Assembly: GCF_031846165.1 (NCBI RefSeq)
Contig: NZ_JAVRIE010000004.1
Location: 186,001 to 250,000, forward strand
Source of the DNA: Glaciecola blandensis
Lineage (GTDB): Bacteria > Pseudomonadota > Gammaproteobacteria > Enterobacterales > Alteromonadaceae
Direction of reading: 5' to 3'
Length of the DNA stretch: 64,000 nt
Below are positions 62,234-64,000 of this stretch, one piece after another. Position 1 is the stretch's first letter, and every line of letters begins with the position of its first letter. A program made the position numbers and the translations under genes. The notes beneath the pieces are model-generated. The model did not search any database. It saw only the letters and a list, made by a program, of their open reading frames with translations, and was not told the origin of the DNA.

Positions 62234-62500
62234 ATGGCTTTTAAAAATGAAGGGGATCAGAAGGCGTATTGGAAGGATAATTTATCCCTCCTATTCAAAC
62301 TTCTCATTGTATGGTTCGTCGTCTCTTTTGGCGCCGGTATTATTTTCGTTGATGCACTGAACCAAGTCCAGTTTTTTGGATTTAAATTAGGTTTCTGGTT
62401 TGCACAACAGGGATCAATTTACGTATTTGTTGTGCTCATTTTCTACTACATGAAGAAAATGAATCAACTTGATAAGAAATACGGCGTGGACGAGGAGTAA
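62234..62500 (+). CDS. DUF4212 small symporter subunit
   Basis: 88-aa membrane protein. The start at 62234 has GAGGA upstream; the TTG at 62216 is rejected. It has two TM helices, with KAYWKDNLSLLFKLLIVWFVVSF cut to pattern (YWKDNLSLL) and FGFKLGFWFAQQGSIYVFV. DUF4212 proteins are the small partner of a sodium:solute symporter. The large subunit gene starts 3 nt later. Confidence 0.92.
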   Translation: MAFKNEGDQKAYWKDNLSLLFKLLIVWFVVSFGAGIIFVDALNQVQFFGFKLGFWFAQQGSIYVFVVLIFYYMKKMNQLDKKYGVDEE

Positions 62501-62503
62501 GCC

Positions 62504-64000
62504 ATGAGTGTACAACTATTAACGTTTTTAATTGTAGGTGCATCGTTCCTACTCTACATCGGTATCGCGATTTGGGCGCGCGCTGGAACTACGAATGACT
62601 TCTATGTTGCTGGTGGTGGTGTTCATCCTGTACTAAATGGTATGGCAACCGCAGCGGATTGGATGTCTGCAGCTTCTTTCATTTCGATGGCCGGTCTGAT
62701 TTCTTTCATGGGATATGATGGTGCTGTGTACTTAATGGGTTGGACCGGTGGTTATGTGCTACTTGCTTTATGTTTAGCGCCATATCTACGGAAGTTCGGT
62801 AAGTTCACGGTTCCAGACTTTATCGGTGACCGCTATTATTCTCAAACTGCACGTACCGTTGCTGTTATTTGTGCAATCTTCGTATGTTTTACTTACGTAA
62901 TTGGTCAAATGCGTGGTGTTGGTGTCGTATTCAGTCGCTTCTTAGAAGTTGAATTATGGTTAGGTGTTGTGATTGGTATGGGTGTGGTTTTCTTCTACAC
63001 TGTATTGGGCGGCATGAAAGGTATCACTTATACTCAGGTAGCTCAGTACTGTGTGTTGATTTTTGCTTACCTTGTTCCAGCGGTATTTATCTCGATTCTA
63101 ATGACAGGTCACGTGTTACCACAAACTGGTTTTGGTGCTACCTTAGCCGATGGCTCGGTATTCTTGCTTGATAAGCTTGACACACTATCTACTGATTTAG
63201 GATTCGCTGAATACACGACAAACAAAAAATCTCTACTAGATATCTTCTGTATCACATTCGCATTGATGGTGGGTACTGCGGGTTTGCCACATGTAATTGT
63301 ACGTTTCTTCACCGTACCAAAAGTACGTGATGCTCGTAAGAGTGCGGGTTGGGCATTAGCATTCATCGCTATCCTGTATACTACCGCTCCTTCTTTAGCT
63401 GCTTTTGCTCGTGTGAACATGATTGAAACAATCAATGGTCCTCAAGCAACCGGTACATCATATGCCGAAGCACCTAGCTGGATTAAAAACTGGGAAAAAA
63501 CCAACCTTATCAAGCATGACGATAAGAACGGTGACGGCAAAATGTTCTACTCGGGTGATGAACGCAACGAGATGACAATTGACCGTGACATTATGGTATT
63601 GGCTAACCCTGAAATTGCTAACCTGCCAGCATGGGTAATTGCTCTTGTTGCTGCTGGTGGTGTTGCAGCGGCCTTGTCAACGTCGGCTGGTTTACTCTTG
63701 GTTATTTCGTCCTCTGTCTCGCATGACTTGTTGAAGAAGAACTTAATGCCGGATATTTCCGACAAGCAAGAGTTACTCTCGGCGCGTGTTGCAGCAGCGG
63801 TGGCTATTCTGATAGCCGGTTACTTTGGAGTTCATCCGCCAGATTTTGTTGCCGCTATCGTTGCCTTTGCGTTCGGTTTAGCTGCATCAAGTTTCTTCCC
63901 AGTAATCATTATGGGTATCTTCAGCAAACGTATGAATGACAAAGGTGCAATTGCAGGGATGGTGACTGGTATTACTTTCACTGCGGCATATATTATTTAC
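62504..64000 (+). CDS. Sodium:solute (acetate-type) symporter, 3' end outside window
   Basis: Open frame of 499 codons running off the window. The start MSVQLLTFLIVGASFLLYIG at 62504 follows the DUF4212 gene by 3 nt. SSS-family motifs: DFYVAGGGVHPVLNGMATAA, DWMSAASFISMAGLI, GQMRGVGVVFSR, and GLPHVIVRFFTVP. It is of the ActP/VC2705 type that pairs with DUF4212. With acs and crbSR nearby, acetate or another short organic acid is the likely substrate. An Asp-rich loop (HDDKNGDGK) near residue 340 looks like a calcium-type loop. Confidence 0.9.
   Translation, partial: MSVQLLTFLIVGASFLLYIGIAIWARAGTTNDFYVAGGGVHPVLNGMATAADWMSAASFISMAGLISFMGYDGAVYLMGWTGGYVLLALCLAPYLRKFGKFTVPDFIGDRYYSQTARTVAVICAIFVCFTYVIGQMRGVGVVFSRFLEVELWLGVVIGMGVVFFYTVLGGMKGITYTQVAQYCVLIFAYLVPAVFISILMTGHVLPQTGFGATLADGSVFLLDKLDTLSTDLGFAEYTTNKKSLLDIFCITFALMVGTAGLPHVIVRFFTVPKVRDARKSAGWALAFIAILYTTAPSLAAFARVNMIETINGPQATGTSYAEAPSWIKNWEKTNLIKHDDKNGDGKMFYSGDERNEMTIDRDIMVLANPEIANLPAWVIALVAAGGVAAALSTSAGLLLVISSSVSHDLLKKNLMPDISDKQELLSARVAAAVAILIAGYFGVHPPDFVAAIVAFAFGLAASSFFPVIIMGIFSKRMNDKGAIAGMVTGITFTAAYIIY

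Overview
The window reads as chromosome of a marine-type gammaproteobacterium close to the Alteromonadales (Alteromonas/Glaciecola/Shewanella/Vibrio-like gene sets). This is inferred from gene content: an rpsU-yqeY-dnaG-rpoD operon divergent from tsaD, a Vibrio-type TonB2 complex with TtpC and DUF3450, a CrbS/CrbR/Acs acetate switch, and many TonB/HDOD/GGDEF proteins. No rRNA, tRNA or CRISPR array was seen. Identities come from motif recognition by eye; no database search was run.

Layout. 1-5.2 kb: an inactive-looking NUDIX lipoprotein and an RND efflux adaptor/permease pair. 5.3-13.8 kb: housekeeping block (rpoD, dnaG, yqeY, rpsU on minus; tsaD on plus; plsY; folB-folK-uppP). 13.8-17.7 kb: HIT protein, HDOD protein, DUF1801 protein, a secreted two-repeat protein with an operator-like upstream region, and rdgC. 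18.0-32.4 kb: a phosphate locus with phoB-phoR-pstS-like genes, a two-repeat surface lipoprotein, a TonB-dependent receptor and a complete TonB2 motor (DUF3450, TtpC, ExbB, ExbD, TonB, TPR). Pho-box-like sites lie before phoB, before the lipoprotein and before the TonB2 operon. A fourth, near-perfect site lies 20 kb away before a Na+/phosphate symporter (52.4 kb). All four have a -10-like hexamer exactly 10 nt downstream. I read this as one PhoB-controlled pathway moving phosphate or a phosphorylated compound across both membranes. It is the best candidate for a little-described system here.

32.4-40.3 kb: accessory region. It holds a deleted histidine kinase, a small barrel protein, a GFA protein, and an array of three promoterless RHS C-terminal tip cassettes. 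The second tip is an intact GH24 lysozyme with a candidate periplasmic immunity protein; the first and third are broken. Cassettes two and three are each preceded by a PrlF/YhaV toxin-antitoxin pair. The TA unit plus the start of the RHS tip is a roughly 950-bp duplication with a constant 2453-bp offset. A possible recombinase remnant and a PEP-CTERM-like protein lie in or beside the array.

40.3-52.1 kb: tyrosine catabolism (hppD plus a VOC protein), a REC-REC-GGDEF protein, a MarR-GNAT fusion with a strong promoter/operator, then AraC regulator, D-2-hydroxyacid dehydrogenase, acetyl-CoA hydrolase/transferase-GNAT fusion, histone-deacetylase-like protein, aldo/keto reductase, and a second HDOD protein. 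52.3-64 kb: Na/Pi symporter, a porin, then acs, a LuxR-type response regulator (CrbR-like), a PepSY protein, a symporter-fused hybrid kinase (CrbS-like), and a DUF4212 plus acetate-type symporter pair that runs off the end.

A family of inverted intergenic repeats with core GGACACACCTATTT occurs three times (5.2, 17.8 and 53.6 kb).
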